A stretch of DNA of 64,000 bases, taken from the NCBI GenBank assembly GCA_019973575.1, contig BPUI01000001.1:2802342-2866341 (forward strand). The letters run 5' to 3'. The notes below the pieces were generated by a model that was given only the letters and a program-made list of their open reading frames with translations, was not told the DNA's origin and did no database searches. Below are positions 52,696-61,615 of this stretch, piece after piece. Positions within the stretch are counted from its first letter, which is position 1; the number at the start of each line of letters is the position of its first letter. The stretch comes from Gemmatimonadetes bacterium T265. GTDB taxonomy: Bacteria > Gemmatimonadota > Gemmatimonadetes > Gemmatimonadales > Gemmatimonadaceae. The translations under genes and the position numbers were made by a program.

Positions 52696-53468
52696 CCGTT
52701 GCCGAGCACGGCCCCGCCCACGACGACGCGGTCGCGCGCGAGCGGGACTACTGGACCGCGCACGACGAGTTCGACTGGATGAGCGACGCGTCGAAGGCGG
52801 ACACCGTGGCGGCCCTCGGGGAGGTCCGCGGCGACGTGCTCGAACTGTGCATCGGCTCGGGACTGTTGAGTGACCGCATTGCGCCGGCGGCCCGGTCGTA
52901 CACGGGGCTCGACATCTCACAGCCGCTGCTCGACGCCGCGCGACGGAAGGTGCCCGGCGCGACGCTCGTGCAGGGCGATGCCGAGGACCCGCCGTTCCCC
53001 GATGCGAGCTTCGACGCGGTACTCGTCTTCGCGGGGCTGCACCACCTTCCCGACTACCGCCGCTCCGTCGTGCACGCGCACCGGCTGCTGCGGCCCGGCG
53101 GGGTGTTCGCGTGCTTCGAGCCGAACAAGCGGGCGTGGTATCGTGCCCCGATGTGGCTGATGCGCGACCTCATCGGCATCTACACCGACGACGAGGTGTT
53201 CCTGGACCCGCGCGCGGTCGGTGCGGCGATGCGCGACGCCGGGTTCGCCGACCTGCAGACCCGCCACATGACGCCGCGGCTCAAGCCGTCGTTCCTCACC
53301 GCGCCGAACCGCGTACTCGCACACTGCATGTACGCCGCGGCCGCGTTCGGGACGGCGGCGCACACGCAGTCGTTCTTCCTGCTGCGCGGGCGGAAGCCGG
53401 AGCGTCGGGCGTGCCGGCCGCGGGACGCGCTCAGGCCGCCGCCCCCGACGCCGGCATCCGCCCGGTGA
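52692..53468 (+). CDS. Class I SAM-dependent methyltransferase
   Basis: 258 residues. Motif I VLELCIGSGLLSDRI (about 48-62), motif II YTGLDISQPLLDAARRK, the acidic loop GDAEDPPFPDASFDAVLVF and motif post-III RLLRPGGVFACFEP are complete and in order (Methyltransf_11). Last gene of the exopolysaccharide run. Its 3' end overlaps the convergent DUF4383 gene by 38 bp. Confidence 0.85.
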   Translation: MTVAEHGPAHDDAVARERDYWTAHDEFDWMSDASKADTVAALGEVRGDVLELCIGSGLLSDRIAPAARSYTGLDISQPLLDAARRKVPGATLVQGDAEDPPFPDASFDAVLVFAGLHHLPDYRRSVVHAHRLLRPGGVFACFEPNKRAWYRAPMWLMRDLIGIYTDDEVFLDPRAVGAAMRDAGFADLQTRHMTPRLKPSFLTAPNRVLAHCMYAAAAFGTAAHTQSFFLLRGRKPERRACRPRDALRPPPPTPASAR

Positions 53469-53832
53469 TCATCCCCGACAGCAGCAGCCCGAGCCCGAGG
53501 AACAGGTGCAACCCGATGTCGCTCCCGCCGAGCGGGACGAGCCCGAGCCCGTCGGGCACGACGAAGCCGAGCGCGGCGAGCACGAGGTAGGCGAGGCCCG
53601 CGCCTAACAGATACGTGCGCGACGCGCCGAGCCAGCGCGCGGCCAGCACGCCCCACGCCCCGAAGACGAGGTGGACGACGTTGTGCGTGACGTTGACGGG
53701 GAACACGCCGAAGAGGCGCGGCGCGGTCAGGTGGTTCGGGTCCATGCTGCCGCCGGTCGCGGCGAAGCCCGCCAGCCCGACGACGACGAAGGCCCATCCG
53801 AAGATCTGCGAGAGTCGTTGGGAGGCGTGCAT
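53431..53832 (-). CDS. DUF4383 membrane protein
   Basis: 133 residues from ATG at 53832, the point from which the protein resembles the family: four helices (about 8-28, 48-65, 70-90, 105-125) with the conserved FGVFPVNVTHNVVHLVFGAWG (about 37-57). Function unknown; the family is common in actinobacteria and soil bacteria. The stop is inside the 3' end of the methyltransferase gene on the other strand. Confidence 0.75.
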   Translation of the reverse strand: MHASQRLSQIFGWAFVVVGLAGFAATGGSMDPNHLTAPRLFGVFPVNVTHNVVHLVFGAWGVLAARWLGASRTYLLGAGLAYLVLAALGFVVPDGLGLVPLGGSDIGLHLFLGLGLLLSGMITGRMPASGAAA

Positions 53833-53957
53833 CGGGGCAGCGGGGCGGGGGGAAGACGACGTACGGGAGCGGAGCGGCGTCGGTGCAAACCGCTTGCCCG
53901 CCCGTTGGGTGCGCGACACGTGCGCGGCACCGGGGGTGCGGCGTCAGTCCGCGCCGG

Positions 53958-54926
53958 TCAGTCCGCGCCGGCGCGCCGGCGGTGCAGGAGGAGCACCGCG
54001 CCCGCGATGAGCGCGCCGCCGACGAACGTCCCCGCCCCAGCGGGCTGGTCGAGGACGAGCGCGCCGAGGAGCGCGGTGAAGAACGGCTCGACGGTGGACA
54101 CGATGGCGGTGCGCACGGGGCCGAGCCGCGCGAGCCCCGACAGAAAGGCGATGAACGCGAGCACGGTGCAGACGAGCGCGAGCACCGCGATGGCGAGCCA
54201 CGACGCGGCCGGGAGCGCGACGAGCGGCGCGCCGCGCCCGGCGCCGTAGAGCGCGGGTCCGGCAAAGAGCGCCGCCGCCCCCGCGCAGACGAACGCCGAC
54301 GCGCCCGTCGGCGTGAACCGCGCCTGGAGCGCGCCCAGGTACGGGATGTAGAGCGCGTAGACTACCGCCCCCGCAAGCGCGAGGACCACGCCCGGCCACG
54401 TGCCCGCGGTGGCCGCGCCCGGCGGCCCGATCGTGCACGCGATCCCGGCGAGCGACAGGGCGAGCGCGAGGAGCTTCCGGCGGTCGAGCGGCTCGCTCCC
54501 CCGCGCGGCGGCGAGCACGGCGACCCACGCCGGGTACGTGTAGAACAGGAAGCCGAGCGTGCCGACGGTGATCCAGCGGAGGGCGGAGAGCGAGAGGAAG
54601 GCGACCCCCGCCTGCCCGAGCCCGCCGACGAGCACCGCGGTCGCGGTCGCGCCGGCTCCCCCGCGCCGCCAGAGGCCGCCCTCCTGCCCGGCCGCGAGCG
54701 CCGCGAGGGCGAGGGCCGCGAGCCCGTACCGCCACAACAGTACGCCGGTCAGGGTCGCGCCCGGGCGCGCGGGGGTGCCGCGCGTCGCGACGAGGATGAG
54801 CGTGCTGATCGACCCGAAGCAGCACGCTGCCGCGGCGACAAGGAGCGCGCCGCCGAGGAGCGAGCCGCCGCGGACGCCGGCGGGCGCGCGCCCGCGTGCC
54901 GCCTCGGGTGCGCCCCCCGCGCTCAC
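53958..54926 (-). CDS. EamA-family drug/metabolite exporter
   Basis: 322 residues with two five-helix EamA repeats (about 22-150 and 165-305; LSALRWITVGTLGFLFYTYPAW and LGPVRTAIVSTVEPFFTALLGAL are the paired family segments). Exports small metabolites or amino acids; substrate not predictable. It begins 7 bases after the mgtE stop, so the two are cotranscribed. Confidence 0.8.
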   Translation of the reverse strand: MSAGGAPEAARGRAPAGVRGGSLLGGALLVAAAACCFGSISTLILVATRGTPARPGATLTGVLLWRYGLAALALAALAAGQEGGLWRRGGAGATATAVLVGGLGQAGVAFLSLSALRWITVGTLGFLFYTYPAWVAVLAAARGSEPLDRRKLLALALSLAGIACTIGPPGAATAGTWPGVVLALAGAVVYALYIPYLGALQARFTPTGASAFVCAGAAALFAGPALYGAGRGAPLVALPAASWLAIAVLALVCTVLAFIAFLSGLARLGPVRTAIVSTVEPFFTALLGALVLDQPAGAGTFVGGALIAGAVLLLHRRRAGAD

Positions 54927-54933
54927 GCCCCTC

Positions 54934-56376
54934 TCACAGCAGCGTGCCGTGCAGGATCAGGTAGGCGACCGAGAAGTAGATGCTGAGCCCTGTTACGTCG
55001 ACGAGCGTGGCGACGAACGGCGCCGACGCGCTCGCCGGGTCGAAGCCGAGCCGCCGCAGCAGGAACGGCAGCATCGACCCCGCGAGCGAGCCGAAGGTGA
55101 CGATCCCGATCAGCGCGCACCCGACCGTGGCCGCGACGAGCGCCCAGTGCGGGCCGTAGCTGTACAGCCCTAGGTGCTGCCAGATGGTGATGCGCAGGAC
55201 CCCGATCACGCCGAGGATCGCGCCCAACGCGAGCCCGGCGGGGAGCTCACGGAACGCGACCCGCCACCAGTCGCGCAGGGTCACCTCCTTGAGCGCCATC
55301 GCGCGCGTGATGAGCGACGTCGCCTGCGACCCCGAGTTGCCTCCGCTCGACATCACGAGGGGGATGAAGAGGGTGAGCACGACGGCCTTCTCGAGCTCCC
55401 CCTCGAAGCGCTGCATCGCGCTCGCCGTCAGCATCTCCGACAGGAAGAGGGCCGAGAGCCACCCCGCGCGCTTCTTGATCATCGCGCCGAGCCCGATCTG
55501 CATGTACGGCTCGTCGAGCGCCTCCATGCCGCCGAGCTTCTGCACGTCCTCGGTCTGCTCCTCCTGGATCACGTCGATCACGTCGTCGACGGTGACCACG
55601 CCCAACACGCGCCCGTCGGCGTCGACCACCGGCAGCGCGACGAGGTCGTAGTCCGAGATCAGGCGCGCGACCTCCTCCTGCGTGGCGTTCGCGCGCACGC
55701 TCCGCACGTCGGTCCAGGCCAGGTCGCCTAACTTCGCGCCCTCGGGCGCGGCGAGCAGCTCGCGCAGCGACAGCACCCCCGCGAGCCGGCCCGCCGCGTC
55801 GGTGGTGTAGATCGCGTACATCGCCTCCTTCCGCCCCGTGCGCGCCACGCTCCGCACGCCCCGCAGCGCGTCGTCCACGGGGAGCGTCTCGGGGGCGTAG
55901 ACGAACTCGGTCGTCATCAGCCCGCCCGCGGTCGACGGGTCGTAGGCGAGCAGCCGCTCGGTCTCGGCGCGCTCCGCCTCCGGGATCTCGGCGAGGATCT
56001 CGTCGGCGCGCTCCTCGTTCTCGTGCGACAGCTCCTCGAGCAGGTCGGCGCGGTCGTCGGGCGACATCTCGGTGACGAGCGCGGCCGCCTGACGCGTCGT
56101 CATCGCCTCGAGCGCGAGGGAGCGGCGGTCCTCGTCAAGGTACTCGAGCACGTCGGCCGCGCGCGCCGGCGGGAGTGCCGTCAGCAACGCGACGACGCGC
56201 TCCTCCGGGATCGCCTCGGCCACGTCGGCGAGGTCGGCCGGGTGCAGCTCTTCGGTCTCGAGCGCCAGGCTCGCCGGGTCCTCGTCGAGGAGCGCGAGGA
56301 TGTCGGGCGCGAGCAGCGAGCCGACCGGGCGATCGTCCGGCGCCCGGGCGCTGTCCGTGGGATTAGGTGGCGTCAT
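54934..56376 (-). CDS. mgtE: Magnesium transporter MgtE
   Basis: 480 residues; ATG at 56376 chosen as the upstream extension is basic and gene-unlike. MgtE N domain (about 30-145: LHPADLADVAEAIPEE), tandem CBS domains (about 150-275), connecting helix and five membrane helices (about 300-480) with the pore segment SGGNSGSQATSLITRAMAL. The N and CBS domains sense cytoplasmic Mg2+ and close the channel. Complete (family 450-480). No Mg2+ riboswitch visible in the 125 bp upstream. Confidence 0.9.
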   Translation of the reverse strand: MTPPNPTDSARAPDDRPVGSLLAPDILALLDEDPASLALETEELHPADLADVAEAIPEERVVALLTALPPARAADVLEYLDEDRRSLALEAMTTRQAAALVTEMSPDDRADLLEELSHENEERADEILAEIPEAERAETERLLAYDPSTAGGLMTTEFVYAPETLPVDDALRGVRSVARTGRKEAMYAIYTTDAAGRLAGVLSLRELLAAPEGAKLGDLAWTDVRSVRANATQEEVARLISDYDLVALPVVDADGRVLGVVTVDDVIDVIQEEQTEDVQKLGGMEALDEPYMQIGLGAMIKKRAGWLSALFLSEMLTASAMQRFEGELEKAVVLTLFIPLVMSSGGNSGSQATSLITRAMALKEVTLRDWWRVAFRELPAGLALGAILGVIGVLRITIWQHLGLYSYGPHWALVAATVGCALIGIVTFGSLAGSMLPFLLRRLGFDPASASAPFVATLVDVTGLSIYFSVAYLILHGTLL

Positions 56377-56501
56377 GCGGACGGTCCGGGCGAGACGGAG
56401 AGAGGGCGCGGTTCGTCGGCGGCAATGTAGACCCGCCGCAAGGGGGCGCCTACCGAGGCGACGCTCGAGCGTGCGCCGAGACGGCCGCGTGCACGGGGCG
56501 C

Positions 56502-56732
56502 CTAGAGGGTGCGCAGCCGCCGTTCCGCGCGCGCGTCCACCACGGTACACCCGGCCAGGGCCACCGCCGCCTCGAGGGCCGCACGCGTGACGGTCCCGTC
56601 GTGGTCGATCGCCGCGCCGCCCATCCACACCTCCGCGCCGACGACCCCCGGGACGCCCGCAAACGCGGTCTCGACGGCGCGCACCGCGTGCACGGCGGGC
56701 ATGTCGGCGATCGTCAGAACCCAGCGGCGCAT
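56502..56732 (-). CDS. Heavy-metal-associated (HMA)-like domain protein lacking CxxC
   Basis: 76 residues with the babbab pattern of an HMA domain: LTIADMPAVHAVRAVETAF, then VPGVVGAEV and a closing strand. The metal-binding MxCxxC is replaced by ADMPAVH, so no cysteine is at the site (one Cys remains at about residue 62). It may have lost metal binding or hold a ligand by another route. Stands alone between mgtE and a divergent dehydrogenase. Confidence 0.6.
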   Translation of the reverse strand: MRRWVLTIADMPAVHAVRAVETAFAGVPGVVGAEVWMGGAAIDHDGTVTRAALEAAVALAGCTVVDARAERRLRTL

Positions 56733-56792
56733 GGCGGCTAAGCTACGCGCGCCGAACTACTCGCCGCCGGGCGCCCGCCGGTGCGAAGGACG

Positions 56793-56862
56793 GGTGGACC
56801 CCCGCTTGCGCGGGGTGACGGCGTCACGGCTGTCCCCCCCCCCGCGCAAGCGGGGGTCCACC
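56793..56862. repeat. Perfect 23-bp inverted repeat in a divergent promoter region
   Basis: Arms 56793-56815 and 56840-56862 are exact complements around a 24-base spacer, which itself contains GTGAC/GTCAC. The arms read GGTGGACCCCCGCTTGCG on the outside and resemble dispersed GC-rich intergenic repeats. Lies between the HMA gene and the dehydrogenase gene. Confidence 0.7.
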
Positions 56863-56900
56863 TTCTCTCCGGCGACCTCCGCCGCTTCTCACGACATCGC

Positions 56901-57881
56901 ATGCACGTCGCCTTCCTCGGGCTCGGCGCGATCGGCGCGCCGATGGCCCGCCACCTCGCAGGGCCGCCGTTCACGCTCGCCGTCTGGAACCGCACCCGGG
57001 CGACGGCCGACCGCTTTTCCGCCTCGCTCGCCGCACCCGCCGCCGCGCGAGTGGCCGAGATGCCGGCCGACGCCGCACGCGGGGCCGCGGTGGTCGTCAC
57101 CTGCCTGCCGACCTCGCGCGAGGTGGAAGCGCTGCTCGACGGGGCCGACGGGCTGCTCGACGGGCTCGCGCCGGGCACGGTGCTCGTCGACTGCACCTCG
57201 GGCGACCCCGACGGCTCGCGCCGCATCGCCGCCCGGCTCGGCGAACGCGGCGTTGCCTTCCTCGACGCGCCGGTGAGCGGCGGGACGATCGGCGCCGAGC
57301 GCGGCACGCTCACGGTCATGGTGGGCGGCGACGCGGCGGTCCTGGAACGCGTGCGGCCGGTGCTCGCCGCGTTCGGCGCGAAGATCGTGCACGCCGGCCC
57401 GGTCGGCGCGGGCGACGCGCTCAAGGCGGTCAACAACGCGCTGCTCGCCGTCCACGTGTGGAGCACGGGCGAGGGGCTCGCCGCGCTCGAAAAGGCGGGC
57501 GTGCACGCGGACGCCGCGCTCGCGGTGATCAACGCGTCGAGCGGGCGCTCCAACAGCTCGGAGAACCTGTTCCCGGACCGCGTCCTCACGCGCGCGTTCC
57601 CGCGGACCTTCCGCCTCGCGCTGCTCGCGAAGGACGCGGGGATCGCGGCCGACTTCGTGCGCGAGCAGGGCGTCGACGCGCCGCTCATCACGCGGGCGGC
57701 GGAGCTGTTCCGCGACGCGCGCGCGGCGCTGGGCGAGGAGGCGGACCACGTCGAGGCGGTCCGCGTGATCGAGGCGCAGGCGGGCGTGACGATCGGCGGG
57801 GCGGGGCCGCACGCGGCCGACGCGGGAGAGGCCGAAACGCCGGAAGAGCAGGCGACCGACACGCTGGAGCAGCCGCTGTGA
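56901..57881 (+). CDS. NAD(P)-dependent beta-hydroxyacid dehydrogenase (HIBADH/GarR family)
   Basis: 326 residues. Rossmann motif [15 protein letters not shown] (about 5-19), substrate-binding [16 protein letters not shown] (about 125-140) and catalytic lysine in [14 protein letters not shown] (about 172-185). Family enzymes oxidise 3-hydroxyisobutyrate, tartronate semialdehyde or related acids. An acidic tail of about 25 residues follows. The aminotransferase starts in its stop codon (GTGA), which suggests a shared amino or hydroxy acid pathway. Confidence 0.85.
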   Translation: MHVAFLGLGAIGAPMARHLAGPPFTLAVWNRTRATADRFSASLAAPAAARVAEMPADAARGAAVVVTCLPTSREVEALLDGADGLLDGLAPGTVLVDCTSGDPDGSRRIAARLGERGVAFLDAPVSGGTIGAERGTLTVMVGGDAAVLERVRPVLAAFGAKIVHAGPVGAGDALKAVNNALLAVHVWSTGEGLAALEKAGVHADAALAVINASSGRSNSSENLFPDRVLTRAFPRTFRLALLAKDAGIAADFVREQGVDAPLITRAAELFRDARAALGEEADHVEAVRVIEAQAGVTIGGAGPHAADAGEAETPEEQATDTLEQPL

Positions 57882-59212
57882 CGGCGGTCGCGGCGCCCGC
57901 GACCGCCGGGGCCGCGGAGGCCGACGCGGGCCTGGCGGGGCTCGCGCGCGACGCGTTCCCCGCGCTCGCGCGCGTGCACAACGGCCACCCGGTCGCGTAC
58001 TTCGACGGCCCCGGCGGTACGCAGGTCCCGCGCGCCGTGGCCGACGCCGTCGCGGGTTACCTCCTGCACCACAACGCGACCGCGCGCTGGGCCACGCCGA
58101 CGAGCCGCGAGACGGACGCCGTGATCGCGGGCGCGCGCGCGGCCGCGGCGGACTTGTTAGGCGCGTCGCCGCACGAGGTCGCGTTCGGCCACAACATGAC
58201 GACGCTCGCCTTCCACCTCTCGCGCGCGCTCGGCCGCGCGCTGCCCGCCGGCCCCGGCGAGGGGCGGGCGCTGCGGCCGGGCGACGAGGTCGTCGTGACG
58301 GAGCTCGACCACCATGCCAACGTCGCGCCGTGGCAGGCGCTGGTCGACGAGCGCGGCGCGGTGCTCCGGACGGCCCGCCTGGACGCTGCCACGGGGACGC
58401 TCGACTGGGCGGACTTCGCCTCGCTCCTCGGCCCCCGCACGCGGGTCGTCGCGGTGAACGCGGCGTGCAACGCGCTCGGCACGATCACCGACGTCGCGCG
58501 CGCCGCGGGCCTCGCGCGGCACGTCGGCGCGCTCGTCTTCGTCGACGCGGTGCACTGGGCGCCGCACGCCCTCGTGGACGTCGGCCGGCTCGCGCGCGCG
58601 GGCGTCGACTTCCTCGCCTGCTCGCCGTACAAGTTCTACGGGCCGCACGCCGGCATCCTGTGGGGGCGCGCGGAGCTGCTCGCGGCGCTCGACGTGCCGC
58701 GCGTCGCGCCGTCGGCCGACACGGTCCCGGAGCGCGTCGAGACGGGGACCCGCAACCACGAGGCGCTCGCGGGCGCCGCCGCGGCGGTCGACTTTCTCGC
58801 CTCGCTCGGGGACTCCATCACCGCCGATACGTTAGGCACCGGCGCGCCGGTGCCCCGCCGCGCCCGCCTCGCGCGCGCCTACGCGCGGATCGGCGCGGCC
58901 GAGCGGGCGCTCGCCGAGCGGATGTGGGAGGGGCTGCGGGGCGTGCACGGCGTGACGGTGTACGGCCCGCCGCCCGACGCGCCGCGCACGCCGACGGTCA
59001 GCTTCACCGTGGCCGGCCGCCACCCGCGCGAGGTCGTCGCCGCAGCGGCCGAGGAGGGCGTGTTCCTCTCGCACGGCGACTTCTACGCGGCGACCGTCGC
59101 GGATCGCTACGGCGTGCGCGGCCGCGGCGGGTTCGTGCGCGCGGGGGCGGCGTGCTACACCTCGGCCGAGGAAGTCGACCGGCTGGTCGCGGCGGTACGC
59201 GAATTCAGGTGA
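57878..59212 (+). CDS. Cysteine desulfurase-like class V aminotransferase
   Basis: 444 residues from [17 protein letters not shown] (about 43-56), [28 protein letters not shown] (about 143-153), [10 protein letters not shown] and the PLP-lysine in [13 protein letters not shown] (about 246-258). This fits the SufS/CsdA-like family; the cysteine loop of true desulfurases is not obvious, so it may be a lyase or isomerase relative. Its stop overlaps the convergent DNA methyltransferase by 8 bp. Confidence 0.8.
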   Translation: MTAVAAPATAGAAEADAGLAGLARDAFPALARVHNGHPVAYFDGPGGTQVPRAVADAVAGYLLHHNATARWATPTSRETDAVIAGARAAAADLLGASPHEVAFGHNMTTLAFHLSRALGRALPAGPGEGRALRPGDEVVVTELDHHANVAPWQALVDERGAVLRTARLDAATGTLDWADFASLLGPRTRVVAVNAACNALGTITDVARAAGLARHVGALVFVDAVHWAPHALVDVGRLARAGVDFLACSPYKFYGPHAGILWGRAELLAALDVPRVAPSADTVPERVETGTRNHEALAGAAAAVDFLASLGDSITADTLGTGAPVPRRARLARAYARIGAAERALAERMWEGLRGVHGVTVYGPPPDAPRTPTVSFTVAGRHPREVVAAAAEEGVFLSHGDFYAATVADRYGVRGRGGFVRAGAACYTSAEEVDRLVAAVREFR

Positions 59213-60905
59213 GCGTCGCGTCTCCGGGAGTCGCTCCCTGCACACCATGGCGTTCCGGATCGATGGCGAACGCCTGGCCCGGCCAGTACGCGCGCGGGCG
59301 GCGCCGGAGGATGTCGTAGATCCCGACGTCCGACAGCAGCGCGGCCGCGGCGTGCCGCGGAGCCTCGCTGAGCGCGTAATGGTTGAGCGCTCCGGCCGTC
59401 GCCCCGATGACCTTGCGCACGACTAACGGATTCGGCGTCCGCTCGGCGGCGGCGTCGATGTCGAACACGTAGATCCACGCGGGGACCTTCCCGTCCGGCA
59501 TGGCGTCGCCCGGACTGTCAGGGCGGAGGACGCCGGCGTCGAAGACACGATACGGGTACGCCACCCCGTCCTGCCGCGGGCCGTTGCTGCTCGAGCTCAC
59601 GGTGCACACGCCTTTTGCGGCGGGACCCTTGATGCACTCCCGGCTCTCGTGCTTCACGTGCGACAGGAACAGGCACCGACGCGCCCGCTGATCGGCGATG
59701 CTCGCCCCGGTCGCCGTGACGTGGGGGTTAGATGCGGTGTCCGAACCACTCGGCGATGTGGTTCGTCGGGGCGCGGTCGACGGCCCCGCCATGCGGGCGT
59801 TTCCCGACGCGTCGGCGCCGCGAGCGAGCTCCGCGTCGAGCTGTCCGCGTGCCGCCGCCGCGAACGACGTCGACACCTCGAGTCCGATCGCGTGCCGACC
59901 CTGTCGAACCGCGACCGCCAGCGCACGCCCAGTGCCGGCAAACGGATCCAACACGGTCCCGCCGGGCGGGCAGGAGCTGAGGATCCGGGGCGTGATGAGC
60001 GCCTCAGGAAATGTCGCGGTGTGCCCGTCCTGGCCCGATCGGACGTAACACGTCGTGACGTCCGTGCCGGCCGTTTCCACGGCCGGCAGGTCGTAGTAAT
60101 ACTTGTGATACTTCGCACTACCCTGCGTAAGGCGGTGGACGAAGTGAAAGAAGTGCTCGTGCGCGAGGCGCAGCAGGTCCGTTTCCGGGCGCGGTGGCAC
60201 GTTCGGTTTGTGCCAGATCAGATCATTGCGCAGGATCCACCGCGCGTCCTGCATCGCGATCGCGAAGCGGGCCGGAATAAGCAGCAACTGCTTCTCCTGG
60301 CAGTAGCCGCCCATCGGGACGCGGCGTCGCTCCCGCGGATTGCCGCCGAGCCCCTGTCGTCCGCGGTCCCGGATGCTCGCCCAACGCGCGAAGTACGTGT
60401 CGCCGAGGTTTACCCATACGCTGCCGGCCACCTTCAGGGCGGGCTTGGCGAGCGCGAAGATCTCGGTGAGGTGTGCGACGTACCACTCCGGGAACGGCTC
60501 CAACCCGAGCTGCCCGCCGTGCGCGCGGTATCACGCGTAGCCCGGCACCGTCCCGGGTTTAGCGTCGGTTGACTCCCACTCGAGGAGGATCTCCCAGTTG
60601 TGATCTCCCTCGTACGTTCTCAGTCCCCAGTACGGCGGACTCGTGATGACGAGATCGATGCTCCGCTTCGCGAGGCGCGGAAGGAGGTCGTAGGCATCAC
60701 CGGTGCGTACTTCGGCGCACACGGACGGTCCCGCGTGGCGCTCGGTCGAAAGGGCGGCAGTTGCCACGAAGCGGGCGGCCGGTCCGGGGAACAGACGAAG
60801 TTGGGCGGTCGCGCGGGCAGGGCGTCGGGTGTCACCGCAGGGTGCCGTCGACCCGCCACAAACCACTAGCTCGTAGTGTTGCGTTCTACATCGTAACCTG
60901 GCCAC
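59205..60905 (-). pseudogene. Beta-class DNA methyltransferase split by an in-frame TGA, with extra C-terminal domain
   Basis: Two open segments in the same frame, 60905-60531 and 60530-59205, are parted by TGA at 60531-60533. The first carries motif IV TSPPYWGLRTYEGDHNW; the second starts YRAHGGQLG-LEPFPEWYVAHL, which in intact homologues follows directly, then VWVNLGDTY, RNDLIWHKPN and motif I VLDPFAGTGRALA. So one N4-cytosine/N6-adenine methyltransferase (order IV then I) is interrupted by a nonsense codon. A further 190 residues after the methyltransferase (YPYRVFDAGVL, IYVFDIDAAAE) are unrecognised. GC is lower than in the surroundings, suggesting transfer. The 5' end is uncertain. Confidence 0.65.
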
Positions 60906-60921
60906 ACATGACGGCGTGCGC

Positions 60922-61605
60922 CTACGGATCCGTGATGACGACCGCCAGCGCGAACCCGTCGTACCCCTTTCCCCCCACGGTCTGGAGTGCCGTCGCGTCC
61001 ACGCGCGGGTCCGCGGCGAGCAGCTCCATCGCCCGCCGCACGCCCTGCACCCGGGGGTCCGGGCTGTGCGGGTCCGCCACCGCGCCGCCGCGCACCACGT
61101 TGTCGAGCACGATCACCGCGCCCCGGCGCGCGAGCCGCACCGCCCACGCGACGTACTCCGGCGCGCTCGGCTTGTCGGCGTCGATGAACACGAGGTCGAA
61201 CGGCCCGAGCCCGTCCGCCTCGACCGCCGGCAGCGTGTCGAGCGCGGGCCCCTCGCGCAGCTCGACCACGTCCGCGAGCCCCGCCCGGGCGAAGTTCGCG
61301 CGCGCCACCGCCGCGTGCGTCGGCTCCGCCTCGAGCGTGACCACACGCCCGCCCGCGGGGAGCGCGCGGGCGAGCCAGATCGTGCTGTAGCCGCCGAGGG
61401 TCCCGATCTCGAGCACGCGCCGCGCGCCGACGAGCCGCGCGAGCAACTGGAGGAACTTCCCCTGCGCCGGCGCGACGTGGATCGCCGGGAGTCCGGCCTC
61501 CGCGCTCAGGACGAGCGCGCCGGCGAGCGCCGGGTCCTCGGCAACGAAGAGGCCGTCGACCAGCGCGTCGACCGCGCGCCAGGTCGTCACCGCGTCGTCG
61601 GTCAC
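60922..61605 (-). CDS. SAM-dependent O-methyltransferase (caffeoyl-CoA OMT type)
   Basis: 227 residues. SAM site VLEIGTLGGYSTIWLARAL (about 64-82), VVTLEAEPTHAAVARANF, metal-binding VFIDADK (about 137-143) and VIVLDNVVRGG. Mg2+-dependent methyltransferases of this group act on catechol-like hydroxyls. Complete for the family (210-230). It ends 16 bp before the interrupted DNA methyltransferase and follows the AI-2E gene by 10 bp, with which it may form an operon. Confidence 0.85.
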   Translation of the reverse strand: MTDDAVTTWRAVDALVDGLFVAEDPALAGALVLSAEAGLPAIHVAPAQGKFLQLLARLVGARRVLEIGTLGGYSTIWLARALPAGGRVVTLEAEPTHAAVARANFARAGLADVVELREGPALDTLPAVEADGLGPFDLVFIDADKPSAPEYVAWAVRLARRGAVIVLDNVVRGGAVADPHSPDPRVQGVRRAMELLAADPRVDATALQTVGGKGYDGFALAVVITDP

Positions 61606-61615
61606 CGGCGTCGCC

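Noticed and set aside
60531-60533. In-frame TGA as a selenocysteine codon
   Set aside because: No selenoprotein is known in this methyltransferase family and I see no convincing bacterial SECIS hairpin after it; a nonsense mutation is simpler.
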